The notes: generated by a model from the letters alone, not told the origin. Positions 28,561 through 37,424 are shown, counted from the first letter of the stretch. The stretch is 64,000 bases of DNA from an uncultured Alphaproteobacteria bacterium (GCA_934255405.1 CAKQNT010000009.1:1-64000), one strand, 5' to 3'. Numbers and translations: made by a program.

Positions 28561-28623
28561 TTAGGTAAACTCCTTCTTTATAAATGCAAACAGAGTAAAA
28601 CCTAGCGCATTTATTTTATATCG

Positions 28624-28790
28624 TCAATAATTTGGATAATGACCTAATTTGGTTTTGGGCTCATTGGCGGCAGTAGTTGCGCCAAAATCAAACATTATGC
28701 AGGTATGACGACGATAGGCATCATATTTGTGATCCGCAATTGAGCAACTGCCGCCAACGAATATGTATTTCCGGTGATGTTTGATCTTTG
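28624..28790 (-). pseudogene. Possible degenerate gene fragment in a 354-base gap
   Basis: In the gap between the DUF2147 gene and the DUF2934 paralogue, one minus-strand frame stays open and reads protein-like text such as KYIFVGGSCSIADHKYD, HTCIMFDFGATTAANEP and KLGHYPNY before a stop at 28626-28624. No start codon or ribosome site lies upstream in the frame, so it may be the 3' remnant of a lost gene. The same stretch holds a 14-bp inverted repeat (TTGGCGGCAG...TTGC, 28664-28680 against 28744-28757), which could instead be the reason for its GC-rich look. The rest of the gap is AT-rich with nothing else seen. Confidence 0.3.
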
Positions 28791-28914
28791 GAACATTATT
28801 GGTAAAATTATTGATTTTATTATAAAAAACAACCGAAAATAAACGCTTTATTAAACTTTTATGCGTAATTTATGTATGATTTGAGAAATTTATATTGATA
28901 TTTGGAGATTACCG

Positions 28915-29241
28915 ATGATTAAATTTAATGATAAAGCTATTGCCGAGGCTGCTTATTACATTTGGCAGAACAATGGTTGTCCGGCCAACACCAGCGCTCA
29001 GGATTGGGATGCTGCCATTCATCAGCTGAACGCAATGTCTGCTTTGAAAACCGCCAGCAAAAAATTGGCTTCCAGCCGCGTTATTGCCGCCAAGAAGTCT
29101 GTTGCCAGAGCTGCCAGCTTGAAATCTGCAAGTTTTAAGGCTACTGTTTTGAACCCGAGTTCTTCCAAACTCTCCAGCAGCAAAAACTCTAATAACAGCA
29201 AGCTTTCTAACAGCAAAAAGCTTTCTAAAAAGTCCAAATAA
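28915..29241 (+). CDS. DUF2934 protein with Ser/Lys-rich basic tail (paralogue 2)
   Basis: The 108-residue protein has the DUF2934 head (AIAEAAYYIWQNNGCPA, then DWDAAIHQLNAM; residues 1-42). A long low-complexity tail of K, S, A, L and N follows, becoming almost only S, K and N in the last 35 residues. It is a paralogue of the protein at 7925-8173, with the same head and a longer, different tail. A TTTGGAG site precedes the ATG, like that of the first copy. It ends at a strong terminator. Confidence 0.8.
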   Translation: MIKFNDKAIAEAAYYIWQNNGCPANTSAQDWDAAIHQLNAMSALKTASKKLASSRVIAAKKSVARAASLKSASFKATVLNPSSSKLSSSKNSNNSKLSNSKKLSKKSK

Positions 29242-29259
29242 TTGCTAAAATGCAATCAG

Positions 29260-29287
29260 AAAAGGAGCCTTTGCGGCTCCTTTTTTA
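29260..29287. terminator. Bidirectional terminator
   Basis: AAAGGAGCC/GGCTCCTTT (29261-29269 and 29275-29283) with T/A runs outside, between the DUF2934 gene and the convergent hook-protein gene. Confidence 0.85.
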
Positions 29288-29297
29288 TTGTCTTAGA

Positions 29298-30509
29298 CTA
29301 GGTTTTCAAGTCAATCAGCTGTTGCAGCATCTCGTTAGTGGCGGTAAAGCTCTGCGTGTTTAGGCTATATGCTCGTTGCACCACAATCATATTAGAAAAC
29401 TCTTCTTCAACATTCACTGCGGACTGCTCCAATGCCTGAGGTTGCAAAATTCCATTATTTTCTACAAAGTGAGTGTTGCCGGTCTCGCCGTTGGCCTCAA
29501 ACAAAGTGCCGTTTATCGGAGTCAAGTTCTCCGGCGCGGTAAACGCCGTTAAAGCGATTTTGCCAAAGTTATAGGTATCGCCGTTGCTGTAATAGGCTTT
29601 GACAACGCCATCTTTATCAATAAAGCTCTTGACAAACTGCCCGCCAGGGGCGCCATCCTGCTTGACATAAGTTGTGCCCGGACCGCCGGCCAACTGCGTC
29701 ATATTGGAAATATCTAAGTGCACATGATTGGCATCACCATCATCCCAAGCAATGCTGACATCCAAAACCTTTGGTGTTTCAACTTCGCCGCGGCTGTTGA
29801 ACTGCACCTGAGTTACGCTGCCGGTAGCGGTTCCGCCTTCTACAGAAAAAGAAAGCTCCCATAAATTTTGCTGTCCTTCAACCTTCTTGAAAATCATATT
29901 CATGGTTTCGCCGTCATGAGTGGGAGCATAAACAGTCATGGAATAGCTGCTGCTATCGACACCGGTTGCCGGCACGTTGGCGGTAATGGTCAAATCTGTG
30001 GTAGGAACCGGCGGCACTTTTTCGGGATACTTAATTACGATATCCTCCGCACTGACGCCATATTCATCACGCCCTTCAATTGACGGAAAACCCTGCACTT
30101 TTAGTCCGCCGCTGTTAACCAGATAGGTGACACCGCCTTCGGTGCGGGTAGAAAAATCGCCGGCACGCGAATAGTACATATTGCCAAAGTTGTCACGTAA
30201 AGTGAAAAATGCGTTGCTGTTGCCGGAGATTGCCACGTCATAGTTATTGCCGGTGGTGGAAACAATTCCGCCGTCCAAAATATTGGTGCGGTCATAATAG
30301 CCGACGCCGGCAATATCTGCCCGCGATGAGGCAATTCCGCTGTTGTGCGACTTGACTACCGGATTAGAACCCAGCAGGCTGTAAAACATGGTCTGATTGG
30401 ACTTATAGCCCACGGTGCGCATATTGGCAATATTGGTCGCAACCTCGCCTAATGCGTGGCCTTGCGCCTCTAATCCCGTCGTGCTGGGCATAAATGAACT
30501 GAGTGCCAT
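29298..30509 (-). CDS. flgE: Flagellar hook protein, FlgE family
   Basis: This subunit forms the flexible hook between basal body and filament. The 403-residue protein begins MALSSFMPSTTGLEAQGHAL, with the axial-protein ANIANMRTVGYKS-type motif (TNIANMRTVGYKSNQTMFYS region, about 26-45). The FlgE D1/D2 centre follows, with ITANVPATGVDSSSYSMTV, and the C-terminal axial motif EEFSNMIVVQRAYSLNTQ is about 30 residues from the end. The D2 domain is modest, consistent with a hook of about 400 residues. It stands alone, whereas other bacteria place it beside flgD or flgK. AGAGGT precedes the ATG. Confidence 0.88.
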   Translation of the reverse strand: MALSSFMPSTTGLEAQGHALGEVATNIANMRTVGYKSNQTMFYSLLGSNPVVKSHNSGIASSRADIAGVGYYDRTNILDGGIVSTTGNNYDVAISGNSNAFFTLRDNFGNMYYSRAGDFSTRTEGGVTYLVNSGGLKVQGFPSIEGRDEYGVSAEDIVIKYPEKVPPVPTTDLTITANVPATGVDSSSYSMTVYAPTHDGETMNMIFKKVEGQQNLWELSFSVEGGTATGSVTQVQFNSRGEVETPKVLDVSIAWDDGDANHVHLDISNMTQLAGGPGTTYVKQDGAPGGQFVKSFIDKDGVVKAYYSNGDTYNFGKIALTAFTAPENLTPINGTLFEANGETGNTHFVENNGILQPQALEQSAVNVEEEFSNMIVVQRAYSLNTQSFTATNEMLQQLIDLKT

Positions 30510-30608
30510 GATATACCTCTCGTTGCATATTGTTTAAACTAACTCACAGGTATATATGCAATTTTTGTGCCAGTTTAGAATTTATATAACACACAGACAA
30601 ATAAAAGA

Positions 30609-31235
30609 TTATTCAAACGGAACAATCCAAGCCGGATTATTATGAGCCGCAAAGCACATTTTAACCTGCTCTGCCGTGCACTTTTCCACTGCCATATTTT
30701 CGGGCAGTTCAGCAATTCCGAAATATCGGCTCTCAGTCGTTTCAAGATTTGGGCTGAAACTCCCGCTAATTGCCTCACACTCAACAAACACCTTGCAAAC
30801 CCCATAGGCATAAGGCGGAAGATTGTGCAAGTTGCGGTCCTGCAGAGCAATAATTCGCACCGCGCGCACCTGCAAGCCGGCTTCTTCAAACACCTCTTTT
30901 TCAGCATTGGATTTTATGCTCTGATTATAATCAACCCAGCCGCCAGGCAGCGCCCAAGTTCCGTCATTTTCGCGCACCAGCAGGATTTTATCACCATTAA
31001 AAATTGCCGCACGGGTTTCTAGTTTCGGGGTCTGGTAACCGCTCTCGTTACAAAACAGCCCTTGCACTTTTTCAATGCTCAATCCGCTGTAGGCGCTCAT
31101 AATCTCGACAGAAATCTCTCGCAAACGTGCAAAACGTTCCTCGTCAAACTTGTCTTTAGTATAAGTCAAACCGTTCTGCCCAATTGCTTGAAGCTCTTTT
31201 GCCCAATCCAGCCATTGTTGCGAATTATTCTTCAT
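30609..31235 (-). CDS. NUDIX hydrolase with N-terminal helical domain
   Basis: The 208-residue protein has an N-terminal domain of about 65 residues (QQWLDWAKELQAIGQNGLTY), as in ADP-ribose/NUDIX_N proteins, then a NUDIX fold. The NUDIX box (about 97-120) reads GGWVDYNQSIKSNAEKEVFE then EAGL. The catalytic pair of glutamates is kept, but the first Glu of the G-x5-E box is Gln and the usual Arg is Lys. The substrate is probably a nucleoside diphosphate linked to a sugar or similar. GGAGG lies just before the ATG. Confidence 0.88.
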   Translation of the reverse strand: MKNNSQQWLDWAKELQAIGQNGLTYTKDKFDEERFARLREISVEIMSAYSGLSIEKVQGLFCNESGYQTPKLETRAAIFNGDKILLVRENDGTWALPGGWVDYNQSIKSNAEKEVFEEAGLQVRAVRIIALQDRNLHNLPPYAYGVCKVFVECEAISGSFSPNLETTESRYFGIAELPENMAVEKCTAEQVKMCFAAHNNPAWIVPFE

Positions 31236-31300
31236 ATCTGCCTCCGGATAAAGTAATTTTGTTTAAGGATAACCCATATCCATAAGGCTGTCAATCGCAA

Positions 31301-32623
31301 CTACCGCCCGTGATTAGCTTTCAGTTTCATAATATCAGCCAAAGTCTTAGCGTGTTGTTTTTGCAAACGAGAAGAAGATCGGTCAAACTTGCTGTATTTT
31401 TTCAATTTTCCGTGATTGATGCGCTCGGCAATTTTTTTAGCGCCCTCACCTTTTTTGCCGGCGGCGCTGATGTCTTTTTCCAGCTGTTGAGCGGCATCTT
31501 TAGACAATTTGGTGGTGCTGTTCAGCGCATTTTCCAAAGAAGTCTTTAGTCCATATTCTTTATAAATAGCAACACAATAAGCAAACTTTTCTTTGCTTAC
31601 ACCGTCCGGAAGCTCAAAAATACCGTTTGCAACCTGACTTTCAATTTTTGAATATAATTTATTTTTCTGAGCCGCAGATAAGAAAATCTCTACTGTGTTG
31701 TCATAGTAATTGTTCCATATCTTTTGCTCTGCAGAATCTTGCGCCGAATCAACTTTGGACGGAGTGTGTTTTTGAGCAAAAACCGAATCTTTAACAGCCG
31801 GTTTAACGGGAGCAGCCATAATTTCGGTTTTTGGATTTTGTGGAGCGGTATCTTGCTTGGCGTCGCACGTCTTTAGCCCCAGCAAAGAACCGGCAACCGC
31901 CAATGTCGTCAAGGCCGCAACCTTAACTTTAGAACTTATGTAATTACGCAAAGATTTTGCCCAAGTGCTTTTTTCTTTTGACTTTGGCTGCGCAACCGGC
32001 TGTTCAGCAATTTGTTTTTGTATTTTGGCCAAAACTTGCTGCGCCGGACTGTTATCATAAATGGGATGGCAGAAAAATTTTACATAGTTTACAAATTGTT
32101 GACAATCTTCCGGCTTAACCAAAACTTTGCCGTTAAGAACCGAATGCACGTAGTTTTCAGCCTCTTTGCAAAGCTTTTCTTTTTTTAACATTATGCCGGG
32201 GTGCCAATTTTCCGTTTTATCCAATTTTTTGAGCTTTTGGATACGTTTTTTCATTTGCGGGGCAGATAAATATTTTTCGACATTGCCGGTTAACGCATAA
32301 CGCAATTTTTGACGCATGCTTAAATCTGGCATCTCAGCGTATTGTTTAAGATCAAAATCCGCATACGGTTGAATTTTGGCAAAAAGCTCTTTGGCCTGCG
32401 GCCTGCCAAATGTATTGATATAATCGGCCAGAACTTTAACATTATCCGAATTAACATTTAACTTATCATTCTTCAGTTCGTCTAAAAAATTATCTGCCGC
32501 AAATTCTAACTGATTAACTTCATTCCACTTTCTCAAGCTAAAACTTTTGCGCAAATCAGCAGAAATTTTCTTATAGCGGCACATTTGTTTAGACAAAACA
32601 TCTGTTTTGATTTCTTTATTCAT
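31301..32623 (-). CDS. Unrecognised 440-residue protein with one central membrane segment
   Basis: No family was recognised. From the ATG at 32623, preceded by AAGGG, residues 1-215 are helical and lysine-rich. Residues about 230-250 (KVKVAALTTLAVAGSLLGLK) could span the membrane, followed by a Pro/Lys/Ala-rich linker and a helical C-terminal part ending in a basic region with KGEGAKKIAERINHGKLKK. This gives a two-domain protein joined by one span. An in-frame upstream start at 32683 lacks a ribosome site. It lies just left of the first copy of the tRNA-Pro-type repeat (32718) and may belong to the same accessory region. Confidence 0.65.
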   Translation of the reverse strand: MNKEIKTDVLSKQMCRYKKISADLRKSFSLRKWNEVNQLEFAADNFLDELKNDKLNVNSDNVKVLADYINTFGRPQAKELFAKIQPYADFDLKQYAEMPDLSMRQKLRYALTGNVEKYLSAPQMKKRIQKLKKLDKTENWHPGIMLKKEKLCKEAENYVHSVLNGKVLVKPEDCQQFVNYVKFFCHPIYDNSPAQQVLAKIQKQIAEQPVAQPKSKEKSTWAKSLRNYISSKVKVAALTTLAVAGSLLGLKTCDAKQDTAPQNPKTEIMAAPVKPAVKDSVFAQKHTPSKVDSAQDSAEQKIWNNYYDNTVEIFLSAAQKNKLYSKIESQVANGIFELPDGVSKEKFAYCVAIYKEYGLKTSLENALNSTTKLSKDAAQQLEKDISAAGKKGEGAKKIAERINHGKLKKYSKFDRSSSRLQKQHAKTLADIMKLKANHGR

Positions 32624-32717
32624 TATATACCCTTCTGATATTTCCCAACAAATAATTTGACACAATGTACAGCTTTCGAACAATTATGTCAATAAATAAA
32701 AAAACAAGATTTAACAC

Positions 32718-32755
32718 AAAAAACCGCCCACGAGGGGCGGCTTTTTTATGGTCGG
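32718..32755. repeat. Direct repeat copy A of the tRNA-Pro 3' end plus terminator
   Basis: This 38-base stretch is identical to 36650-36687. It contains a terminator stem CCGCCC/GGGCGG flanked by A and T runs, and then ATGGTCGG, whose last 7 bases are the complement of the tRNA-Pro 3' end (CCGACCA). No tRNA body follows here. It sits in the 319-base gap 32624-32942, which otherwise holds only AT-rich promoter-like DNA before the gene at 32943. It looks like the outer boundary of an inserted segment. Confidence 0.85.
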
Positions 32756-32942
32756 GATAACTCTCTAAATCAGGAAACAGATACCTTCTAAAATACCAAA
32801 TAAAAAAATACAGCCGTCGTTAATATATAAAAGCAAGAACTATTTGGATTGACTTATAAACAAAAATATACTAATATTTGTCTAAAGGCAGATGAAATAA
32901 AATTGTAATATTATTAAAGTCTTTCAGGTAAGGAGAAAAACT

Positions 32943-33641
32943 ATGAATTTAAGGGATAGAATAGATACATTACGAAATATTGCAGTTGCCAATATGAGTG
33001 AAGTTGAACAAGTAAAAGATAATGGCTCCAGAGTAATTAAAAATGGTAAAGACCGATACACTGTCGAAAAAACTAATGATGTTAAGGAAAAGGACTATTT
33101 TAGTTGGGGAGACCCTAGAGACGTTGATCCTACAATAGCACGTACAGACTTCGTATGTTTTAATGTAACAGATAGCGACGGAAATTCACAAGCTGTTACT
33201 GTAGAAAAAAGAAAGGTAATTTCAGATGGTTACAGAGAAATCAAATTGTGTGAAATAGGATTTGGTAAATCAGCCCGTTATGGACTAGAATTAAGCGATG
33301 ATACTGATATAAATGACATAAACAGTATTCGTTATCAATTAGATAAATCTAAAGACGACAAGGCTAAGCAATTCGCTCATTTTATTGATAAATTTGTTAT
33401 AGTCGCCCCAAAAGAAAGAAAGGCATATAAGGAATATGCAAATAAAATGAACAAGTTAGCTAGAGATAAGCAAAGAGAGCAAGAGCTTCGACAACGTGTT
33501 CAACAGAAAGAACAAGAAGAAAAAGCAAAACGAGAGAAACAAGAAGCAAAAAATAGAGAAACACAAGAAAAAAATAGAGCAAAAACGGAAAGAAGAATTC
33601 AAGCAAGGTTTATAGGTAGAGGAGAGTCTACAGGTAGATAA
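32943..33641 (+). CDS. Unrecognised 232-residue protein with charged coiled-coil tail
   Basis: No family was recognised. Residues 1-155 look globular, with repeated short acidic segments (for example DSDGNSQAVTVEKRK and LELSDDTDINDIN). Residues about 156-232 are a highly charged helix of K, R, E and Q (NKLARDKQREQELRQRVQQK) ending GRGESTGR. There is no signal peptide. AAGGAG stands 8 bases before the ATG. GC is clearly lower than in the housekeeping genes. It is enclosed between repeat copies A (32718) and B (33827), which suggests a self-contained acquired unit. Confidence 0.7.
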   Translation: MNLRDRIDTLRNIAVANMSEVEQVKDNGSRVIKNGKDRYTVEKTNDVKEKDYFSWGDPRDVDPTIARTDFVCFNVTDSDGNSQAVTVEKRKVISDGYREIKLCEIGFGKSARYGLELSDDTDINDINSIRYQLDKSKDDKAKQFAHFIDKFVIVAPKERKAYKEYANKMNKLARDKQREQELRQRVQQKEQEEKAKREKQEAKNRETQEKNRAKTERRIQARFIGRGESTGR

Positions 33642-33826
33642 TTAACAGGATATACAAGCTGGTACTTTTTTCTAGCTATCATATCTCAATAATAAAACAT
33701 CATGGGTTCTCTATTTAAACAAAAACCAGAGGATTAGCGTTGTTTCACTCCACCGTTGCGTAACATCTGCTTTGCAGCACCGACGTTCTTTCGTCTGCCT
33801 GATACCCCCAACTTTGACGGTGAACC

Positions 33827-33871
33827 GACTTCTGTATTCTTACCACAAAAAAAACCGCCCACGAGGGGCGG
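33827..33871. repeat. Direct repeat copy B (terminator part, no tRNA end)
   Basis: GACTTCTGTATTCTTACCAC, an A-run and the CCGCCC/GGGCGG stem match 36629-36672 except for one extra A. An upstream block CCCAACTTTGACG (33807-33819) is also shared with 36563-36575. After the stem the sequence departs (TTTTGTGTGAG). It lies between the convergent ends of the 232- and 850-residue genes and can act as their terminator. Confidence 0.8.
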
Positions 33872-33890
33872 TTTTGTGTGAGATACGCAA

Positions 33891-36443
33891 TTAGCCGTTT
33901 TGTTGGCTTTTTTTCTGTTTAAGAGCCTGTTTCATTGCTAATTTGTCAAAACCCTCCGGATTTTTGGCTTTTTTATCGCTCTTTGCTTTTATGCCTTCAT
34001 TAATTTCTTCAAGCAACATATTGTTTCCACCTTGGGACCGCAATTTCTGTATAGCCGTGCAAACTCGCGCCTCTAAACTTTTTCTCTCTTCTTGTTGCTG
34101 AAGATTAGCCTCTGCTTGCAACGCATTGTCTTTCTCCGTTTTCTTCCATTCAAGAGATTTAGCTATAGTCGTGCGGGCTTTAGAAATGGCCTGTTCGGCT
34201 TTTTCCATTTTGGCCAACTGCTCCAAATCAAACTGCCCACGTCGATCCGAGATATAGGAATTTAAGTCAAGATTTTCTGGAGAAATTGGTGATTTTGCGA
34301 CAATTTGATCATGAAGCGACATTTGCTCATCAATTGAGACAGCTCTGCAAAAATCCTGCGTTAAACTATCAACCGCCGCACTATTTTGAGCTGCCTCGCC
34401 GGATTTTTGTTGGGCGGCTTCTTTGGTATCATCTGCCAACATTTTACCTTTGTATTGGGATAATTCACTCAAATCAACATCACGAGCAAGCCTAGATACA
34501 ACCGCGTTTAATTTTTCAACAGCTCTATTAAATTCTTGGCGCTCGCTTTCTTTTCTGAAGCCAAATATTGAACCAATAAAGCTCGGCTTCTCCAATTGCG
34601 GCAGAGGTGTCGGATCACTGTGATATTGCGCTGAAACACATTGATCAATGTATTGAGAAATCAGGCGTTCAACATTTTCTGCCTTGTATGCCTCTTCATC
34701 TTTTGCCGCAAAACTTTTATCTTTGCTACAATTTTGCATTTCTTTGAATGCGGCCTGCAAGTCGCTTATTTTTTCTGCAACCTTGCTGGTCTTTTGCTGC
34801 TCTAAGTGACAGCAGTTATCTACAGCCTCAATCTCTCTATAAAGCTGAGAACGTTTACGAGCAAATTCTTTGCGTGCAAGATAGTTCTCATCAACCAGTG
34901 ACAATATTTCTTTTGCGGTGTATTCTTTGCCGGTTAGTTCTTTTAGCTCTGATTTTTGTTCAGGGGTAAAATCCTTTTTTTGCTGAACGGCGTCACTGGC
35001 CAAAATTGCAAAACGGCATGAAGTTTTAAATTTCTGCTCAGAAGTCATTCGGCTATCTGGCATATCAAGACAAAAATATGAAGTATCCGCCTTAAACGCC
35101 ACTTCTGAGCGAGAAATAATCGCACGTTTTTCTTTGGGAGAAAGTTTACTAAATTTACCGTACTTCTCGGATAAACGTATAAAATCAAGACCATCGACGT
35201 CAAGAACAGAGTTTCTATCAATAAGCCCCTGAACCGTATTGGGTAGCATAATCCGTTTTCCGTTGCCATAGCGCTCGACTGTTGCTATATCTTCATTGGT
35301 TATTTGGCGGATGTAATAACCATCTTTATCAGTATTTATGACTTGTTGCAAAGCATCAACCGTCAGATTTTTGACCTTACCGTTAGCAATGTCATATTGC
35401 GCTGTTTGAAGATTCACATCAGCGAGCAAACCGCTAATCTTCTCTGCCGGTATTTCATCAAATGATTTTGCGTCAAACAACTTCTGGCAAATTGTTCTAA
35501 AGCCGGCATTAGCTGATTTATTGTTTGTGCGCTTTGAGGCTTTAATCAGAGCATCACGAACTTTTTTATAGCCATTGGGAAGAATATTAACGTTTTTCTC
35601 GGCTTGAGTCTGGGCCTTTGAGGTATCTTGTTTGGCATATTCACTCGAACTATTGGGAAACCACCCAGTCCCCTCAAACCTTATGTTTCCATATCGAAGA
35701 GATTTGTCGCTATCCACAATCAACTCTTTTATAACATCTACGGTCAAAATCTTTTCATCAAGACGCTCAACCAACTGCTCAAGTCCGTCTTTTCGGTGTT
35801 CAAGTAAAAAGGTTTGAATTGCTTTTTTTCGCTGTTCTTCACTTAAGCCTTGGTAATTTAACAAATCTCCTCTTTTATAGAGTTCTTCAGCAATTTTGAA
35901 CTTTAAAAAATCTTGATTATTGTTGTGTCCGTAGGCTGTTTTGCATCTTTCAGCTGCGTCAAGAATTTGCATCAAATGTCTTTCTTTTTCAAAAGAAAGT
36001 TTCGTTATATTCTCCGGCTGACCAAGAAAGTTCTTGTCAAAATAATAACTGTGTTCACTATTCAACAACGCCAAATTGTCAGACATCGGGCGCTTTTCTA
36101 TATTTTCTAATATTTTCCGGCAGAAATCATAATCAAAATTTTCGGCAATATTTATAACATTAAGAAGAATTTGAGGATTTTTATTGGCCAAATTAATACA
36201 TTCATTGATACGATCAGGATTTTTTCTTATAGTCTCATAGATCGCATACGCACAGATATCTGTGTTTTTGCCGGAGGTAAACACAATATCACTCATAGGA
36301 ATATCATCAGCAATATGAAATTTAACGTTGCCCTGTGTCGGAGAAGAATCATTAACCAACCAATTTTTGAATTCGGATAAAGTTTCTTGATTAATTTCTA
36401 TATTGTGACGTTCGTTTCCGCCATAATTTCTGAAAGTTCCCAT
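33891..36443 (-). CDS. Unrecognised 850-residue helical protein
   Basis: No family was recognised and no signal peptide or membrane helix is seen. The protein is polar and mostly helical. Residues about 1-500 read as a solenoid-like, mixed region (for example NPQILLNVINIAENFDYDF). Residues 530-850 are K/E/Q-rich coiled coil, with a phenylalanine/glycine patch SFIGSIFGFRKESER near 635. The C-terminus is strongly basic (KQALKQKKSQQNG). It is flanked by repeat copies B (33827) and C (36629) next to tRNA-Pro, which marks it as probable mobile cargo. An effector or structural role is possible but unsupported. Confidence 0.7.
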   Translation of the reverse strand: MGTFRNYGGNERHNIEINQETLSEFKNWLVNDSSPTQGNVKFHIADDIPMSDIVFTSGKNTDICAYAIYETIRKNPDRINECINLANKNPQILLNVINIAENFDYDFCRKILENIEKRPMSDNLALLNSEHSYYFDKNFLGQPENITKLSFEKERHLMQILDAAERCKTAYGHNNNQDFLKFKIAEELYKRGDLLNYQGLSEEQRKKAIQTFLLEHRKDGLEQLVERLDEKILTVDVIKELIVDSDKSLRYGNIRFEGTGWFPNSSSEYAKQDTSKAQTQAEKNVNILPNGYKKVRDALIKASKRTNNKSANAGFRTICQKLFDAKSFDEIPAEKISGLLADVNLQTAQYDIANGKVKNLTVDALQQVINTDKDGYYIRQITNEDIATVERYGNGKRIMLPNTVQGLIDRNSVLDVDGLDFIRLSEKYGKFSKLSPKEKRAIISRSEVAFKADTSYFCLDMPDSRMTSEQKFKTSCRFAILASDAVQQKKDFTPEQKSELKELTGKEYTAKEILSLVDENYLARKEFARKRSQLYREIEAVDNCCHLEQQKTSKVAEKISDLQAAFKEMQNCSKDKSFAAKDEEAYKAENVERLISQYIDQCVSAQYHSDPTPLPQLEKPSFIGSIFGFRKESERQEFNRAVEKLNAVVSRLARDVDLSELSQYKGKMLADDTKEAAQQKSGEAAQNSAAVDSLTQDFCRAVSIDEQMSLHDQIVAKSPISPENLDLNSYISDRRGQFDLEQLAKMEKAEQAISKARTTIAKSLEWKKTEKDNALQAEANLQQQEERKSLEARVCTAIQKLRSQGGNNMLLEEINEGIKAKSDKKAKNPEGFDKLAMKQALKQKKSQQNG

Positions 36444-36628
36444 ATTACGCCTCCCAACAAAGTGCTACTTTGAAATAAATATAATATGCAAAGTATAATA
36501 TTTGATTAATTGTAATATATTTTCACATTTTTGTCTATTATTTTTATAATTTTCACTCTGTACCCAACTTTGACGATACACCCATATCGCTTTCGCTGGT
36601 AGTCAAACCAGCTTCTTCGCTGGTTCGA

Positions 36629-36687
36629 GACTTCTGTATTCTTACCACAAAAAAACCGCCCACGAGGGGCGGCTTTTTTATGGTCGG
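36629..36687. repeat. Direct repeat copy C overlapping the tRNA-Pro 3' end
   Basis: This is the probable parental copy. It comprises GACTTCTGTATTCTTACCAC, an A-run, the CCGCCC/GGGCGG terminator of tRNA-Pro, and the last 7 tRNA bases. The right part (36650-36687) is identical to copy A and the left part (36629-36672) to copy B. Just upstream a tRNA-arm-like palindrome (AAACCAGC/GCTGGTTC, about 36605-36626) is seen. Confidence 0.85.
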
Positions 36688-36757
36688 ATTGACTGGACTC
36701 GAACCAGCGACCTCTTCGTCCCGAACGAAGCGTTCTACCAGGCTGAACTACAATCCG
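36681..36757 (-). tRNA. tRNA-Pro (CGG)
   Basis: The 77-nt minus-strand gene has acceptor stem CGGATTG/CAATCCG with encoded ACCA. The D-arm contains AGTTCAGCCTGGTAGAACG, the anticodon stem CTTCG/CGAAG encloses the loop TTCGGGA with CGG, and the T-arm is GCTGGTTCGAGTCCAGT. Its terminator is the repeat at 36650-36680. Confidence 0.96.
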
Positions 36758-36932
36758 ATAACGGAATAACCTTTTAGCACAAAAAAAATTTTACACAAGT
36801 ACTTTTTTTAAAAAATATCATTTTTCCTCATAACTAATGCTCTAACGCAAAATAATCCGCATTTTGCGCTTGCCAAACGAGCGCCGCTATATTAACCTGA
36901 CTCTGAAATTAACTACTTGGCGGAGAAAATTT

Positions 36933-37412
36933 ATGAAGAAAAAACTCGCTTATCTTATTGCCACTTTCTTTGGCGCCGGATACGCGCCCGCCGCTCCGGG
37001 CACCGCAGGATCTCTGGTTACCCTGCCCTTTGCCGCAGTTTTGGCATATTACTTCGGACTGGCAGGAATTTTGATTGCAACAGCGATTGTATTTGTTATC
37101 GGAACCTGCGCAACTCACGAAGTGCTTAAAACCAGCAAGCACGATCCGTCTTTTGTGGTTATTGATGAAGTTGCCGGACAACTTTTGAGCTTTGTACTGA
37201 TTGCTGATAATTTGCAGTTTGACGGCGACTCTTGGCTGTTGTACCTTTTGGGCTTTATGCTTTTTCGCCTGTTTGACATTACCAAACCGCAGCCGGCAGG
37301 ATGGGCTGATCGCAAAGTGCGCAACGCTTTTGGCGTAATGTTGGATGATATTTTTGCCGGAGCTTATGCGGCAATCGTCCTTTATTTATTTAACCTTTGG
37401 ATGAATTCTTAG
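36933..37412 (+). CDS. pgpA: Phosphatidylglycerophosphatase A
   Basis: PgpA dephosphorylates phosphatidylglycerol phosphate in the inner membrane during phosphatidylglycerol synthesis. From the ATG at 36933, preceded by GGAG, it has 159 residues. The N-terminal motif FFGAGYAPAAPGTAGSL, the catalytic acidic motif SFVVIDEVAGQLLSF and the FRLFDITKPQPAGWADR segment identify the family. LDDIFAGAYAA closes it. Several membrane helices (about 30-50, 100-115, 140-155) are visible. A longer in-frame start has no ribosome site. It lies 12 bases before a glycosyltransferase gene, so they may be cotranscribed. Confidence 0.95.
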   Translation: MKKKLAYLIATFFGAGYAPAAPGTAGSLVTLPFAAVLAYYFGLAGILIATAIVFVIGTCATHEVLKTSKHDPSFVVIDEVAGQLLSFVLIADNLQFDGDSWLLYLLGFMLFRLFDITKPQPAGWADRKVRNAFGVMLDDIFAGAYAAIVLYLFNLWMNS

Positions 37413-37424
37413 TGGAGAAACATC

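Noticed and set aside
33700..33735. Tiny frame MGSLFKQKPED before repeat copy B
   Set aside because: Eleven codons without a ribosome site in AT-rich intergenic DNA.
32718..36687. The tRNA-Pro repeats as ends of an insertion sequence
   Set aside because: The copies are direct, not inverted, contain a terminator and tRNA end, and no transposase is encoded between them.
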